Shown one piece after another: positions 38,226-47,932 of a DNA stretch of 64,000 bases (the stretch's first letter is position 1; each line of letters starts with the position of its first letter). The DNA is from Mammaliicoccus vitulinus. Its GTDB lineage: Bacteria > Bacillota > Bacilli > Staphylococcales > Staphylococcaceae. The position numbers and the translations under genes were made by a program. The stretch is from contig NZ_CP118974.1 in NCBI RefSeq assembly GCF_029024305.1, forward strand, positions 434,001 to 498,000, read 5' to 3'. The notes below the pieces were generated by a model. It was not told the origin of the DNA, made no database searches, and saw only the letters and a list, made by a program, of their open reading frames with translations.

Positions 38226-40610
38226 ATGAATGATTCTAAACAAGTAACTGTTGGCGTGACAGGTATGACATGTGCGGCATGCTCAAGTCGAATTGAAAAA
38301 GTGTTGAATAGAATGGATGGTGTGGAAGCTCAAGTCAATTTATCTACAGAGAAAGCTTCTATTACATTCAATGATGATGACACAAACTTATCCGATATTA
38401 AGAAAAAAATAGAAAATTTAGGATATGGTGTGCTAACTGAAAAAGTGGATTTAGATATTTATGGCATGACATGTGCCGCATGTTCAAGTCGAATAGAAAA
38501 AGTATTAAATCGACAAGAAGGTGTTGAAAAAGCTTCTGTAAACTTAACTACTGAACAAGCAAATGTTGAATATAATCCAGAATTGATTGATGAAAAATCA
38601 ATTATTGATAAAATTAAAAAAATTGGCTACGATGCTAAGTCTCAAAATGATTCAAAAGATAAAAAGTCATATAAAGAAAATGAAGTTAAACAGATGAAAA
38701 TAAAGCTTATTGTTTCAGGTGTTTTGTCGTTGCCACTTATATTAACAATGTTTGTTCATTTGTTTAATCTTTCTTTACCACAAATTTTAATGAATCCTTG
38801 GTTTCAATTTACTTTAGCCACACCCGTTCAGTTTATAATAGGTTGGCAATTTTATGTTGGCGCTTATAAAAACTTGAAAAATGGCGGCGCAAATATGGAT
38901 GTACTTGTTGCATTAGGTACAAGTGCAGCATATTTTTATAGCTTATATGAAGCGATAAAAACAATTGCTAATCCAGCGTATATGCCGCATTTATACTTTG
39001 AAACAAGTGCAGTTTTAATTACGCTAATCTTGTTTGGTAAATATTTAGAAAAACGTGCTAAAAGTCAAACGACAAATGCGCTATCTTCACTATTAAACTT
39101 ACAAGCAAAAGAAGCGAGAGTCATTCGTAATCATGAAGAAGTGATGATTCCCGTAGAAGATGTCGTTGTTGGAGATATATTAAATATTAAACCTGGTGAA
39201 AAGGTACCTGTAGATGGTGTTATAGAAAAGGGTAGAACATCTATTGATGAGTCTGTGATAACAGGTGAATCTATACCAGTAGAAAAATCAATCAACGAAG
39301 AAGTTATAGGATCAACGATTAATAAAAATGGCTTAATTAATATTAAAGCAACTAAAGTAGGTAAAGAAACAGCGTTAGCATCAATCGTTAAAATCGTTGA
39401 AGAAGCACAAGGATCTAAAGCACCTATTCAACGATTGGCAGATGTTATATCAGGTTACTTTGTTCCAATAGTAGTCGGTATAGCTATTTTAACTTTCGTA
39501 ATATGGATTACTTTAATTGATGCAGGACAATTTGAAAATGCACTTGTAGCAGCAATTGCCGTTCTTGTTATAGCTTGTCCATGTGCACTAGGGTTGGCTA
39601 CACCTACATCAATAATGGTGGGAACTGGAAAAGCAGCAGAAAGTGGTATTTTATTTAAAGGTGGAGAACATTTAGAACGCACACATGCACTAAATACGAT
39701 TGTTTTGGATAAGACTGGAACCATTACAAAAGGGAAACCTGAAGTGACTGACTATACTGGAGATGCAGAAACTTTACAATTATTGGCCAGTGCTGAAAAA
39801 GGATCAGAACATCCATTAGCTGAAGCTATCGTGGCATATGCAACAGAACAAGATATAACAATTAACAATGTAGATGATTTCGATGCTATACCAGGATACG
39901 GTATAAAAGCGCATGTGAATGGTAAAGAGATTTTAGTAGGTAATAGAAAATTGATGTCAGAGCACGGTATTGATATAAACATATTTGAGAAAGATTTATC
40001 TAATTTGGAAACTGAAGGTAAGACAGCGATGCTAGTTGCAATTGATAACACATTTAAAGGTATCGTGGCTGTAGCAGATACAATTAAAGAGCATGCACCT
40101 GAAGCGATTAAAATGTTGCATGAAGAAGGCATGGAAGTGATAATGCTTACCGGTGATAATGAAAGAACGGCACAAGCGATCGCAAACCAAGTAGGTATTC
40201 ATCACGTAATATCAGAAGTATTGCCAGAAGAAAAAGCAAACAAAATAAAAGAATTACAAAACTTAGGTAAAAAAGTAGCGATGGTTGGGGATGGTGTTAA
40301 TGATGCACCAGCATTGGCTATAGCAGATATAGGTATTGCAATAGGTACAGGAACAGAAGTTGCAATTGAAGCGGCGGATGTAACCATTTTAGGTGGAGAC
40401 TTGTTGCTCATACCAAAAGCAATTAAAATTAGTCATGCTACTATAAAAAATATAAAACAAAACTTATTCTGGGCATTTGGTTATAATACAGCTGGCATTC
40501 CAATAGCTGCATTAGGATTATTAGCTCCATGGGTTGCAGGTGCTGCTATGGCGTTAAGTTCAGTTAGTGTTGTAACAAACGCATTGAGATTAAAAAAAGT
40601 GAAATTATAA
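38226..40610 (+). CDS. copA: Copper-exporting P1B-type ATPase CopA
   Basis: Membrane Cu(I) exporter of 794 residues. Two N-terminal heavy-metal-associated domains carry GMTCAAC (Cys16/Cys19 and Cys83/Cys86). The transport core follows: actuator TGES, membrane CPC in [11 protein letters not shown], phosphorylation DKTGT, HP locus in EHPLAEAI, and [11 protein letters not shown]. All catalytic residues are intact. TGAGGAGG precedes the ATG. Co-transcribed with csoR. The chaperone gene copZ, which usually follows in staphylococci, is not here; a hairpin terminator comes about 45 bases after the stop. Confidence 0.96.
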   Translation: MNDSKQVTVGVTGMTCAACSSRIEKVLNRMDGVEAQVNLSTEKASITFNDDDTNLSDIKKKIENLGYGVLTEKVDLDIYGMTCAACSSRIEKVLNRQEGVEKASVNLTTEQANVEYNPELIDEKSIIDKIKKIGYDAKSQNDSKDKKSYKENEVKQMKIKLIVSGVLSLPLILTMFVHLFNLSLPQILMNPWFQFTLATPVQFIIGWQFYVGAYKNLKNGGANMDVLVALGTSAAYFYSLYEAIKTIANPAYMPHLYFETSAVLITLILFGKYLEKRAKSQTTNALSSLLNLQAKEARVIRNHEEVMIPVEDVVVGDILNIKPGEKVPVDGVIEKGRTSIDESVITGESIPVEKSINEEVIGSTINKNGLINIKATKVGKETALASIVKIVEEAQGSKAPIQRLADVISGYFVPIVVGIAILTFVIWITLIDAGQFENALVAAIAVLVIACPCALGLATPTSIMVGTGKAAESGILFKGGEHLERTHALNTIVLDKTGTITKGKPEVTDYTGDAETLQLLASAEKGSEHPLAEAIVAYATEQDITINNVDDFDAIPGYGIKAHVNGKEILVGNRKLMSEHGIDINIFEKDLSNLETEGKTAMLVAIDNTFKGIVAVADTIKEHAPEAIKMLHEEGMEVIMLTGDNERTAQAIANQVGIHHVISEVLPEEKANKIKELQNLGKKVAMVGDGVNDAPALAIADIGIAIGTGTEVAIEAADVTILGGDLLLIPKAIKISHATIKNIKQNLFWAFGYNTAGIPIAALGLLAPWVAGAAMALSSVSVVTNALRLKKVKL

Positions 40611-40654
40611 ATATTCATTCTTAAGTCTGACTCTTCTTATGATTGTTTTATTAT

Positions 40655-40697
40655 ATAATGATATTTAAACGTTATGTTTTAAATATCATTATTTTTA
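40655..40697 (+). terminator. Terminator after copA
   Basis: ATAATGATATTTAAAC pairs with GTTTTAAATATCATTAT (one extra T), followed by TTTT. AT-rich but long. Confidence 0.65.
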
Positions 40698-40760
40698 AAG
40701 GTTTACTTTTTAGCTTGAAAAGGTATCTATAGAGAAAGAACAACTTAAAGGAGCAAATTA

Positions 40761-41375
40761 ATGGAGAGTTGGATTACAAGTGTGATGGAACAATTTGGTT
40801 ATGTAGGTATAGCCTTATTGATATTATTAGAAAATGTTTTTCCACCCATTCCGTCTGAAGTGATTTTGACGTTTGGTGGCTTTATGACGACTAAATCAGA
40901 GCTGACGATAATCGGAGTGGTTATTGCATCTACTATTGGCTCAGTTGTTGGAGCAGTTATTTTATATTGGATTGGTCGTATACTTAACGTCGATAGAATC
41001 GAAAGAATTATCGAAAAGTGGGGTAAGTATCTTAGATTAACTAAGGAAGATGTAAGAAAAGCTGATGCATGGTTTGATAAGTATGGTCCATGGACAGTAT
41101 TCTTCTGTAGGTTTATACCACTTATTAGAAGCTTGATTTCTGTTCCAGCTGGTATGAGCGGTATGAATCAATGGTTATTCTTACTATTAACAACTTTAGG
41201 AACGCTTATTTGGAATTTAGTTTTAGTTATCGTGGGCGCTAAAGTTGGCGATAATTGGCATCAAATCGTTAACTATATGGATGTCTATTCCAATATTATG
41301 TATGCCGTTATAGCGATTGGCATTGTTGTATTTATTGTTTGGTTTATTAAAAGGAAGAAAACTTCCCAAAATTAA
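40761..41375 (+). CDS. DedA family membrane protein (SNARE-associated/VTT fold)
   Basis: 204 residues, five to six helices. The DedA motifs are present: LENVFPPIPSEVILTFGG at the N-terminus with the conserved acidic residue, FCRFIPLIRSLISVPAGMSGM, and GTLIWNLVLVIVGAKVGDNW. The family includes undecaprenyl-phosphate and phosphatidylethanolamine flippases and members needed for peptide or dye resistance; which role applies here is not visible. AAAGGAGC precedes the ATG. Single gene, with a terminator downstream at about 41483. Confidence 0.88.
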   Translation: MESWITSVMEQFGYVGIALLILLENVFPPIPSEVILTFGGFMTTKSELTIIGVVIASTIGSVVGAVILYWIGRILNVDRIERIIEKWGKYLRLTKEDVRKADAWFDKYGPWTVFFCRFIPLIRSLISVPAGMSGMNQWLFLLLTTLGTLIWNLVLVIVGAKVGDNWHQIVNYMDVYSNIMYAVIAIGIVVFIVWFIKRKKTSQN

Positions 41376-41392
41376 ATGTTGAAGGTGAAGTA

Positions 41393-41476
41393 ATGATAAC
41401 TTTTGCCGATGATAATCAACTTTTTGAGAATGGTACACAATGCAAAGATATGGTGAGACTAGAATTAGAATTATAA
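41393..41476 (+). pseudogene. Short ORF of 27 codons, possible gene remnant
   Basis: Starts MITFADDNQLFENGTQ, 17 bases after the DedA stop, with a weak AAGGTGAAG site. Too short to assign. It could be a tiny gene or the remains of a larger one; I cannot distinguish these. Confidence 0.2.
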
Positions 41477-41482
41477 AGAGAA

Positions 41483-41528
41483 CTATCCATAGACGTATTT
41501 ACCAAATGGTAGAGCGTTTATGGATTTT
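41483..41528 (+). terminator. Terminator of the DedA transcript
   Basis: ATCCATA-ACG and ACCA pair with GT and CGT-TATGGAT (several mismatches), followed by seven T. Confidence 0.7.
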
Positions 41529-41617
41529 TTTAATTGCTAGACATATAAGTATACTTTTTATAGTATATAAAGTATACTAAAGTTATTGATATAGAAAATA
41601 AAAAAGAGGTGCTATAT

Positions 41618-42403
41618 ATGTTTCACGGTAGCGATGCAGTATTAGTTAAAGGTATAACATTAAATGTGAAAGATTTAGAAAAAATGACTGTTTTTTATGA
41701 CAGTATAATAGGATTAACAGTAATAAATAAGACTGAAAACCAAACAGTATTTGAAATTGGTCAGTCAGGTCATACGATTACTTTAAATTTATTAAAGGAA
41801 GGTAGACAGCCTAGCATGAGAGAAGCGGGTTTATTCCACATTGCGCTATTATTGCCTACAACAGCGGATTTAGCTGACTTTCTTATACATGCTTCAAAAT
41901 TAAATGTTCCGTTAGGTGCTGGCGATCATATAGTGTCTGAAGCTTTATATTTAAATGATCCTGAAGGAAATGGTATAGAAGTATACAGAGATCGTGATTC
42001 ACGTAATTGGAACTGGAACGATGGCAATGTGCAGATGGATACACATGAAGTAAATGCTGAGGCGTTAATTGAACAAGCTTCAGCTGAAGGATGGAACGGC
42101 ATGCCTCATGGTGCTATAATTGGGCACTTACATTTAAAGACAAATGATATAGATGCGTCAAAATCATTTTATTTAAATACTTTGAGTTTAAATCCGGTAG
42201 TATGCAACTTTCCGAATGCTTTATTTATGTCTACAAAAAATTATCATCATCATATTGCGATTAACACGTGGCAATCAAATAAACCGAGAGAAGAATCAGA
42301 CAACAGTTATGGCTTAGCGAATATTATGATACAACAGCCAAATGTTGAAACAAAAGTTGTGACTTCACCAGATGGTTTACGATTTGAAATAAATCCTGCG
42401 TGA
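41618..42403 (+). CDS. VOC-family dioxygenase/glyoxalase-like protein (CatE-like)
   Basis: 261 residues in two vicinal-oxygen-chelate modules (about 10-125 and 155-258). The first has VNVKDLEKMTVFYDSIIGL and DPEGNGIEVYRD with the metal-binding Glu; the second has GHLHLKTNDIDASKSFY and a HHHIAINTW segment with His ligands. The arrangement matches CatE/YfiE-type putative catechol-2,3-dioxygenases of Firmicutes. No aromatic-degradation genes are near, so the substrate is unknown. ATG at 41618 follows AAGAGGTG by 6 bases. Confidence 0.82.
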   Translation: MFHGSDAVLVKGITLNVKDLEKMTVFYDSIIGLTVINKTENQTVFEIGQSGHTITLNLLKEGRQPSMREAGLFHIALLLPTTADLADFLIHASKLNVPLGAGDHIVSEALYLNDPEGNGIEVYRDRDSRNWNWNDGNVQMDTHEVNAEALIEQASAEGWNGMPHGAIIGHLHLKTNDIDASKSFYLNTLSLNPVVCNFPNALFMSTKNYHHHIAINTWQSNKPREESDNSYGLANIMIQQPNVETKVVTSPDGLRFEINPA

Positions 42404-42508
42404 TAATAGTTTTATATTACCTTCACATCCAATCAACTTTAATATAACTAAACTTTCATGTACAATAAGTGAATATTGTAAATATAGTTTAATAAAGGGG
42501 ATGCAAAT

Positions 42509-43288
42509 ATGCTTCTTGATTTGAAAAATATTAATTGGATACGTGAAGGTAAATACATATTAAAAGATATTTCTTGGGAAATAAATGATGGCGAACATTG
42601 GGTATTGTATGGATTAAATGGTGCTGGTAAATCTACAATACTTGATATTATTAATGCTTATACGGCACCTTCTTCAGGTGAATTTGAAATATTAGATATG
42701 AAACAAGGCAAACCAGGGTATTCTGCTGACGGTATTAGAAAACAAATTGGTTACGTTTCTCAATCTTTATTTAAAAAAATGCGACAAGAAGACAATGCAT
42801 TTACGACAGTCATAAGTGGAGCTTTTGCTTCTATAGGTGTATATGAAGAGCCTAGTGAACAAATTAAAGAAAAAGCAAAAGCGATTTGTGAAACATTAGG
42901 CATTACACATTATATTAATCGTAGATTCGGGACTTTATCACAAGGTGAACAAACACGCGTATTAATTGGTCGTGCATTAATGTCTGAACCTAGGCTGCTT
43001 ATTCTCGATGAACCTACAAATGGCTTAGATTTCGTGGCAAGAGAAGATTTGTTAGAAAGAATCGGCAATATTGGTCAAGATAAAAATGGACCTACAATGA
43101 TATATGTTACGCATCACTTAGAAGAAGTACTCCCTGTATTTAAAAAAATCTTATTATTAAAAGATGGAGAAGTGTTTGAATCTGGAAATATACAATCTGT
43201 TGTTAATGATAAAAATATGAGTGAATTATTCAATATTAATGTTGATGTTACCTTTAAGAATGATAGACCGATATTGTCTAAAAAGTAA
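42509..43288 (+). CDS. ABC transporter ATP-binding protein (YlmA/ModF-like, orphan)
   Basis: 259 residues. Walker A GLNGAGKST (about 35-43), Q-loop YVSQSL, signature LSQGE, Walker B LLILDEPTNGLD and the H-loop THH are all intact. No permease gene is adjacent. The first strand with REGKYILKDISWEINDGEHWVLYG resembles YlmA/ModF-type single ATPases whose partner is unknown. AAAGGGGATG precedes the ATG. Could energise an importer encoded elsewhere or act in a non-transport role. Confidence 0.85.
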   Translation: MLLDLKNINWIREGKYILKDISWEINDGEHWVLYGLNGAGKSTILDIINAYTAPSSGEFEILDMKQGKPGYSADGIRKQIGYVSQSLFKKMRQEDNAFTTVISGAFASIGVYEEPSEQIKEKAKAICETLGITHYINRRFGTLSQGEQTRVLIGRALMSEPRLLILDEPTNGLDFVAREDLLERIGNIGQDKNGPTMIYVTHHLEEVLPVFKKILLLKDGEVFESGNIQSVVNDKNMSELFNINVDVTFKNDRPILSKK

Positions 43289-43363
43289 TATGAATTTAAA
43301 AAATTGCCTTTCTAATAGGCACATGAAATAATAGATATTGATAAATGATATGGAGGATTCAAC

Positions 43364-44218
43364 ATGACAACGCAAGCAGTGTTTTTAGATATGGATGGTA
43401 CCATTTTAAATGAAGAAAATAGAGTATCTCAACATACAAATGAGGTTATTCAAGAAGTTCGACAAAAAGGCATTAAAGTATTTATAGCTACGGGACGAGC
43501 ATATGACGAGATTCCGTATTTAGTACCTGAGAATTTTGAAGTAGATGGTATTTTATCATCAAATGGTGCGGTAGGTTATATTAATGGTCAAGAGATATTC
43601 AAAAATGTGTTACCGATGGAAACTGTACATAAACTAGTTGATCTAGCAGAAGAACATCAAATATATTATGAATTGTTCCCATATTATAAAGATAGAATTG
43701 CTTTAAACCGTGATAAAACGTTGCTATTATCAGAAATAACAACGGATAAAACAGGCGATGTAGAAATTAATGAATGGAAATCTCGACAAGAAGCCATCAG
43801 TGAAAAATTAGAATGGGTAGACGAAATACCAGAAGATGCCTATTCAAAATTTTACTTTTTCAAAAAACATAAATCAGAAATTAAGAAATGGGAAGAAATA
43901 ATATTACCTATGCAAGAAGAACTCAATATTTCAATTTCTCATTCAACACCATGTAATCTAGAAACGATGCCATCAGGTGTAAACAAAGCAACGGCTATTC
44001 AAGCTGCTTTAAAATATATAGGCATAGATCATGATGTTCAAACATATGCAATCGGTGATAGTGATAATGATAAACAAATGTTAGAGCATGTGGATTATCC
44101 AATTGTTATGAAAAATGCACCAGATCATATTAAAGCATTAGGTAAAGAAGTGACTAGACGCACAAACGAAGAAAACGGTGTAGCTGATTATTTAACAGAG
44201 AAATTTTTAATCAACTAA
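43364..44218 (+). CDS. Cof-type HAD phosphatase (YidA/YkrA-like)
   Basis: 284 residues. HAD motif I DMDGTI (nucleophile Asp9), motif II FIATGRA, motif III Lys in the GVNKATA region (typical of Cof proteins), and motif IV GDSDNDKQML are present, with a C2B cap domain between. Dephosphorylates small phosphometabolites (sugar phosphates, flavins, PLP); the exact substrate is not predictable. TGGAGGATT precedes the ATG. Terminated by an E-type hairpin shared with two other loci. Confidence 0.88.
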   Translation: MTTQAVFLDMDGTILNEENRVSQHTNEVIQEVRQKGIKVFIATGRAYDEIPYLVPENFEVDGILSSNGAVGYINGQEIFKNVLPMETVHKLVDLAEEHQIYYELFPYYKDRIALNRDKTLLLSEITTDKTGDVEINEWKSRQEAISEKLEWVDEIPEDAYSKFYFFKKHKSEIKKWEEIILPMQEELNISISHSTPCNLETMPSGVNKATAIQAALKYIGIDHDVQTYAIGDSDNDKQMLEHVDYPIVMKNAPDHIKALGKEVTRRTNEENGVADYLTEKFLIN

Positions 44219-44318
44219 ATCGTGTAAGACAGAATTCTAATTGATATAAAGATTCCAAGTCAGTTAGTTGCTGTGAATATAATGATAGAGCAAGCGGCAT
44301 CATGTCCTTTCTCAAAAT

Positions 44319-44400
44319 AAATCACCCAATCCGGTAAAGACATTTTCGGATTGGGTGATTTTTATATTGTAAAATCCATGTTTGCCTAGCATATGTGCAC
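44319..44400. repeat. E-type terminator hairpin with remnant of module B
   Basis: AAATCACCCAATCCG pairs with CGGATTGGGTGATTT (44319-44363). The next bases (AAAATCCATGTTTGCCT) match the beginning of module B with substitutions and then fade. Same order (E hairpin, then B) as at 13290. Confidence 0.6.
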
Positions 44401-44487
44401 AAATATATTGCTAACAATATATTTTATATGATTGTTTTATATACATTTGGATATAATAAAATGAACGGAGCTAAAAGGAGTGATGAT

Positions 44488-45144
44488 ATGATTAAAACTC
44501 TTGTCTTTGATTTATATGGGACTTTATTTGATATAAATAGTGTTCAAGGAAAATGTGAGAAACTATTTCCAGGAAACGGTGAAAAAATAGCTAAAGCCTG
44601 GCGACACAAACTTATTGAATATACCCACGTAAGGCAGCTTGTTGATCAATATAAACCGTTTAGTAAAGTCATAAAAGACGCACTTGAATATGTACTTGAT
44701 CGAAACGAATTTGATTATTCATTAAAGGATATTCATGAATGTATGGAAGCATATGATCGATTAACAGTATTTCCCGAAGTATCACAAACATTAAATGAAA
44801 TGACACGTGTTGATAAAGTTATTTTTAGTAATGGTAATCGTGAAATGATTGAAAAAGTATTGGCGCATTCAAATATAGAGAACAGTTTTAAATATATTTT
44901 ATCCCTTGAGGAATTTGCGATGTACAAGCCTAATTCAAACGCCTATATGTTGTTAGAAGAAAAGGTTGAATGTGAAAAAAATGAAGTTCTGTTCGTGTCG
45001 TCAAACAAGTGGGATATAGTAGGTGCTCAAAAGTTTGGTTTTCAAACTGCTTGGATTAACCGAAATTTCAGTGAGTTTGAATATATAGAAGTTGAACCAG
45101 ATTATGAATTCCAATCTATATATGGTGTGAAAGATTTATTATAA
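44488..45144 (+). CDS. HAD hydrolase, haloacid-dehalogenase type II-like
   Basis: 218 residues, HAD class with cap C1. Motif I is DLYGTLFDI (nucleophile Asp8), motif II VIFSNGNREM, motif III Lys in MYKPNSNAY, motif IV SSNKWDIVGA with a Trp-Asp in the position typical of 2-haloacid dehalogenases rather than the DD of phosphatases. That makes a dehalogenase-like active site plausible, though many such proteins are phosphatases in practice. ATG at 44488 follows AAAAGGAG by 7 bases; a longer frame starts in non-coding repeat sequence. Confidence 0.82.
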   Translation: MIKTLVFDLYGTLFDINSVQGKCEKLFPGNGEKIAKAWRHKLIEYTHVRQLVDQYKPFSKVIKDALEYVLDRNEFDYSLKDIHECMEAYDRLTVFPEVSQTLNEMTRVDKVIFSNGNREMIEKVLAHSNIENSFKYILSLEEFAMYKPNSNAYMLLEEKVECEKNEVLFVSSNKWDIVGAQKFGFQTAWINRNFSEFEYIEVEPDYEFQSIYGVKDLL

Positions 45145-45148
45145 AAAA

Positions 45149-45172
45149 AGCTGCCAACATATGTTGGAAGCT
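45149..45172 (+). terminator. Left copy of the duplicated HAD-gene hairpin
   Basis: AGCTGCCAACAT pairs with ATGTTGGAAGCT (one mismatch). Recurs at 45545-45568 with a perfect stem, bracketing element R4. Confidence 0.7.
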
Positions 45173-45544
45173 TCAGTGTGTCGGCAAAATCTTAAACTTT
45201 TTCGGCATTTTTTTATGCGCATGCTTTCCGCGGGCATGTTCTCAGCCTGTAGTCTTCGAATCATGCTGTTCCCGCAGGAGTCAGCGCTAAAAAATGCCCA
45301 ATATTAAAAAATTATATTATAGAGTAGCTGAAATTTTATTTAGGAGTTGATTCTATGTTGAATTTTACTTTGAATTTATCAAGTGAAGGTCCACATGATA
45401 AATAGTAAAAAATCTTTATAATTTGTCCTTTACGATTTTGCAAAGTGCTGACGCCCGGGGGAATAGTATGCGTGAGAGACTACAGGCTCGAGCCATACCC
45501 CAGGCAAGCATGCACTTTCAAAATCGTAAGATTTTAAAATAAAA
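45173..45544. repeat. Composite intergenic repeat element R4 (A module, 16-codon ORF, one 41-bp unit, inverted B module)
   Basis: Hairpin A (45176-45215), module A core (45217-45287), spacer, 16-codon ORF containing one 41-bp unit (45370-45405), module B core in opposite orientation (45445-45515), then AAAATCGTAAGATTTTAAAA. It is the most compact complete copy, with the same order as R1 but one repeat unit instead of six. The flanking hairpins are direct copies of each other. Confidence 0.85.
45355..45405 (+). CDS. 16-codon ORF inside element R4
   Basis: Encodes MLNFTLNLSSEGPHDK with TTTAGGAG 8 bases upstream, differing from the R2 copy by one residue (Ile5 to Thr) and from R3 by two. Unproven. 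Confidence 0.35.
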   Translation: MLNFTLNLSSEGPHDK

Positions 45545-45575
45545 AGCTGCCAACATCTGTTGGCAGCTAGAATGA
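45545..45575. terminator. Right copy of the duplicated hairpin, also 3' of the membrane protein gene
   Basis: AGCTGCCAACA pairs with TGTTGGCAGCT, a perfect palindromic stem. On the minus strand it is followed by TTTTTATTTT, so it can terminate the convergent membrane protein gene. Confidence 0.75.
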
Positions 45576-45593
45576 GCATTTCATTATAATATA

Positions 45594-46541
45594 TTAATTA
45601 TTTTGCGGATAAAGTGCATTTTTATTTTTATGATAGAAGTTCATTATGCTTCCATAAATGAAATAATTCATCGCAATCAGGAATATGATGTATAGAATGA
45701 ATCCTAAAATACCAAATATAATTTGTAAAGCAGTAGGCATAAATGACAAGATCATAGCAAATATACCTGTTAAAATGCCTATGATGATAGCTGAAACCAC
45801 AATGTATATTATGTTGCTGAATAATAGTTTCCAAGCATTGTGTGGCCCTTTACTTGTAATGTTCCAACCAATTGAGAACTTAGTAAGTGTTGGTAAAGAT
45901 CTTTGGTCGATATGTACAAGTATGGTATTAGTGATAAAGATACTTAAGTAATATAAAGGTATATATAAAGCGAATAATATTAATATCATGAATAGCATTA
46001 ACACAACATATGATACAGACATTACTCCAGTGTTTTCACTAAATCCACTTTCTAGCATCAATGCCATTGAAGTACCAAATATTACGTAGAATATCAATTG
46101 TACGATGGAGACGATAATTGATATCGCGATGGACATTGCGATACAGATTAAACCAATAATAACAGTTAGTTTTAATGTTTTAACATAATTCCCTTTTTTT
46201 AAGAACATGAATAAGTCATTAAAACGTGGATTAATCCCTAAATCAGTATCTTTGTAAAATTTTAGCATTCCGTAACTCAAAGGAATTAATACAAAGATAT
46301 ATAATAAAATTGTTAGTAAAAACCCTATTAATATGGATATTATAAATATTGCAAGGCCAGCTCCAGAAGGTTCTCCAGAGTAGTCTTGGGAAGATATTAA
46401 CGAAATAACACCAATTAAAAATGAAATCCCCGGTATTAACATTAATAGGAACATAATAACTGAAGAAATAATCGATAATAAAATTGTTTTTAAATGGAAT
46501 CCTTGTCCATTTCTAAAGTAGTCCAGTTGAAATTGAAACAT
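45594..46541 (-). CDS. Multi-pass membrane protein, DUF975/DUF4013-like
   Basis: 315 residues with six or more long hydrophobic helices and very few charged residues; GSIMNFYHKN near the C-terminus and the YFRNGQGFHLKT start are the polar ends. Composition and layout fit DUF975/DUF4013-type proteins of Gram-positive bacteria, which have no established function. ATG at 46541 follows GAGGTG by 6 bases; an in-frame GTG three codons earlier overlaps that site. Monocistronic and convergent with the HAD gene. Confidence 0.7.
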   Translation of the reverse strand: MFQFQLDYFRNGQGFHLKTILLSIISSVIMFLLMLIPGISFLIGVISLISSQDYSGEPSGAGLAIFIISILIGFLLTILLYIFVLIPLSYGMLKFYKDTDLGINPRFNDLFMFLKKGNYVKTLKLTVIIGLICIAMSIAISIIVSIVQLIFYVIFGTSMALMLESGFSENTGVMSVSYVVLMLFMILILFALYIPLYYLSIFITNTILVHIDQRSLPTLTKFSIGWNITSKGPHNAWKLLFSNIIYIVVSAIIIGILTGIFAMILSFMPTALQIIFGILGFILYIIFLIAMNYFIYGSIMNFYHKNKNALYPQNN

Positions 46542-46719
46542 ATGATTCACCTCGTTGTCTATTTGTATTATTAGGGTACCATAAAAAACATTTCGAATGG
46601 CATTTAATTGGCAAAAGGGATTTTAAATATAAGCATTTATAAGATCGTAATAGGCACTTTATTTGATATCATATTAAATTACTCATATATTTAAAGTATA
46701 AGATTTTTAGGAGTGAGCT

Positions 46720-47244
46720 ATGAAACAGTTATTCCGCTTCATTGTTATACTTGCAACATGGACTTCGATTATTGCAATGGCACTGCTTTTTAAAAGCCAA
46801 GGTGGTTTTGAATTTGTACATGATTATACTAAAGATATTAAAACGCAATTGAAGCAAAAAGAAATAGCTTTACGAACAGAACAAATTAAGAAAAATGATA
46901 AGACAGATGACCGCTCGTTAGGAAATTACTACCAAGAAGGTCAATGTACATTTTATGTTTATGAAGAAAGGTTAAAGATTGATAAAAGAATTGGGTCATC
47001 ATGGGGTGACGCTAAAAATTGGGACAATCGTGCTAAAGAAGAAGGCTTTAAAGTTAACGGTACACCTAGTGAAGGATCGATCTTACAAACAGATTATGGC
47101 AAGTTAGGACATGTTGCAATCGTCAATAAAGTGAAAAGTGATGGTTCAATTGTCGTTTCAGATATGAATTATGAAAAACCATATGAAGTGACAGAAAGGT
47201 TAATTACCCCTGATAGATTAAGTAATTATCAATTTATACATTAA
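46720..47244 (+). CDS. CHAP-domain peptidoglycan amidase/endopeptidase, membrane anchored
   Basis: 174 residues. An N-terminal hydrophobic segment (about 5-25) lacks a clear signal-peptidase site and probably anchors the protein outside the membrane. A charged linker follows, then a short CHAP domain: nucleophile Cys76 (EGQCTFYVYEER), His131 (KLGHVAIV), and Asn/Asp of VSDMNYE. This is the SsaA-like class of staphylococcal cell-wall hydrolases, but without LysM or SH3 wall-binding modules. AGGAGTGAG precedes the ATG. I see no WalR box in the promoter region. Confidence 0.83.
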   Translation: MKQLFRFIVILATWTSIIAMALLFKSQGGFEFVHDYTKDIKTQLKQKEIALRTEQIKKNDKTDDRSLGNYYQEGQCTFYVYEERLKIDKRIGSSWGDAKNWDNRAKEEGFKVNGTPSEGSILQTDYGKLGHVAIVNKVKSDGSIVVSDMNYEKPYEVTERLITPDRLSNYQFIH

Positions 47245-47266
47245 AAAATTAAAAGGAGTGTTTTAA

Positions 47267-47914
47267 ATGAATATATTCGTAATAGGTGCAAATGGACAAA
47301 TAGGACGTCATTTAGTAAAAGACTTAGTAGAACAAGGAAATGAAGTAACTGCAGGTATTAGAAAAAATAGTCAAGCAGCTTTCTTTGAAGAATTAGGTGC
47401 TAAAACTGCGCCACTTGATTTAGAATATGATGATATTGATGACATTTCTGAAAAAATAAAAGATGCTGATAAAGTAGTATTCACTGCTGGATCTGGCGGA
47501 CATACTGGAGCAGATCAAACAATTATCATCGATCTAGATGGTGCTGTTAAATCGATAGAAGCTAGTAAAAAAGTAGGAACTAAACATTTCGTACTCGTAT
47601 CTTCATTTGATACTAGAAGATCAGCTTTCGAAGGTGACTTAAAACCTTATACAATTGCGAAACATTATGCAGATTTACATTTGAGAAATTCAGGTATACC
47701 ATATACAATCGTACATCCTGGTGGATTAACTAATGACGAAGGATTAGGAAAAGTAGAATTAGCTGAAGAAGTTGAGCCTGGAAAAGTAACACGTAAAGAT
47801 GTTGCGAGCGTGTTAGTAGAAGTGTTGAATAATGATAAGAAAATTGGACAAGAATTTCAAGTTGTTTCAGGCGACGTAGACATTAAAGAAGCGGTAGACC
47901 AATTTAATAACTAA
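47267..47914 (+). CDS. NAD(P)-binding oxidoreductase, YwnB-like atypical SDR
   Basis: 215 residues. Rossmann motif GANGQIGRHL (7-16); no YxxxK catalytic pair in the usual place, so it belongs to the NAD(P)H-binding atypical extended SDRs, many of which sense redox state rather than catalyse a known reaction. HPGGLTNDEGLG and VTRKDVASVLVEVL are family hallmarks. AAAGGAGTG precedes the ATG. Sits between the CHAP gene and a phosphoesterase with short gaps, probably one transcript. Confidence 0.85.
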   Translation: MNIFVIGANGQIGRHLVKDLVEQGNEVTAGIRKNSQAAFFEELGAKTAPLDLEYDDIDDISEKIKDADKVVFTAGSGGHTGADQTIIIDLDGAVKSIEASKKVGTKHFVLVSSFDTRRSAFEGDLKPYTIAKHYADLHLRNSGIPYTIVHPGGLTNDEGLGKVELAEEVEPGKVTRKDVASVLVEVLNNDKKIGQEFQVVSGDVDIKEAVDQFNN

Positions 47915-47932
47915 TCATTAAGGAGTTGTATT

